Source: UBA6382 sp963617965
GTDB lineage: Bacteria; Bacteroidota; Bacteroidia; Bacteroidales; Bacteroidaceae
Direction: 5' to 3'
DNA: 15,416 bases
Assembly (NCBI GenBank): GCA_963617965.1
Contig: CAVEQO010000044.1
Coordinates: 1 to 15,416 of the forward strand
Shown here piece by piece: positions 15,394 to 15,416 of this stretch. Every line of letters starts with the position of its first letter. The stretch's first letter is position 1. The notes beneath the pieces were generated by a model. The model made no database searches. It was not told where the DNA came from and saw only the letters and a list, made by a program, of their open reading frames with translations. The position numbers were made by a program, and so were the translations under genes.

Positions 15394-15416
15394 TTATTTC
15401 AATTCAAAGCCGACCT
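15394..15416 (-). CDS. Possible 3' end of a convergent gene, truncated by the window
   Basis: On the minus strand the frame reads VGFELK followed by TAA at 15396-15394. Only six codons are visible, so no function can be given. Support comes from the adjacent symmetric terminator, which is expected between convergent genes, and from the stop lying just outside its right arm. Confidence 0.35.

Noticed and set aside
1..15416. CRISPR array, insertion sequence, phage genes, toxin-antitoxin or defence island
   Set aside because: No regularly spaced direct repeats, terminal inverted repeats, transposase, integrase or nuclease motifs were seen. The RecD-like helicase alone is not evidence of a defence system.

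Overview
The window reads as a chromosomal segment of a Bacteroidales bacterium. Five points support this. The promoters carry the Bacteroidetes -7 box (TAnnTTTG). Start codons lack clear Shine-Dalgarno sequences. Secreted proteins end in the short Gly-x-Tyr-Ile...Gly-Arg-Lys tail common in this order. The MerR regulator and alanyl-tRNA synthetase have Bacteroidetes-type sequences. There is an anaerobe-type Ser sulfatase. Genus and family cannot be settled from the sequence alone. I see no phage, transposon, integrase or CRISPR.

Left part (1-5457). The 3' portion of a tRNA-His gene with its terminator opens the window. Three minus-strand genes for exported proteins follow: a two-repeat surface protein with an apparent ribosomal L7/L12-like domain (244-1890), a formylglycine sulfatase of the Ser type (2123-3628), and a lectin-like/GEVED/InlB-like multidomain protein (3731-5164). 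The last two are probably one transcript, read from the lectin-like gene into the sulfatase. The surface-protein gene has its own promoter. That promoter is nearly identical over about 53 bp to the one driving the lectin-sulfatase pair, which suggests common control.

Middle (5458-11525). A coupled minus-strand pair, a MerR-type regulator and aroB, diverges from a plus-strand cluster of alaS, a small four-helix membrane protein and a RecD-like SF1 helicase. The divergent promoters overlap inside about 40 bp. ATGA start/stop overlaps link MerR to aroB and the membrane protein to the helicase.

Right part (11526-15416). Two adjacent paralogous flippase-like (UPF0104/LPG_synthase_TM) membrane proteins share one transcript, and the second appears to start at TTG. 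Next comes a complete aminoacyl-histidine dipeptidase (pepD) under its own promoter. It is closed by a perfect 30-bp-arm palindrome that looks like a bidirectional terminator against a convergent gene, of which only the last six codons may be visible.

Most of the window is ordinary core metabolism and information processing. The accessory signal lies in the exported-protein genes at the left and their shared promoter module.
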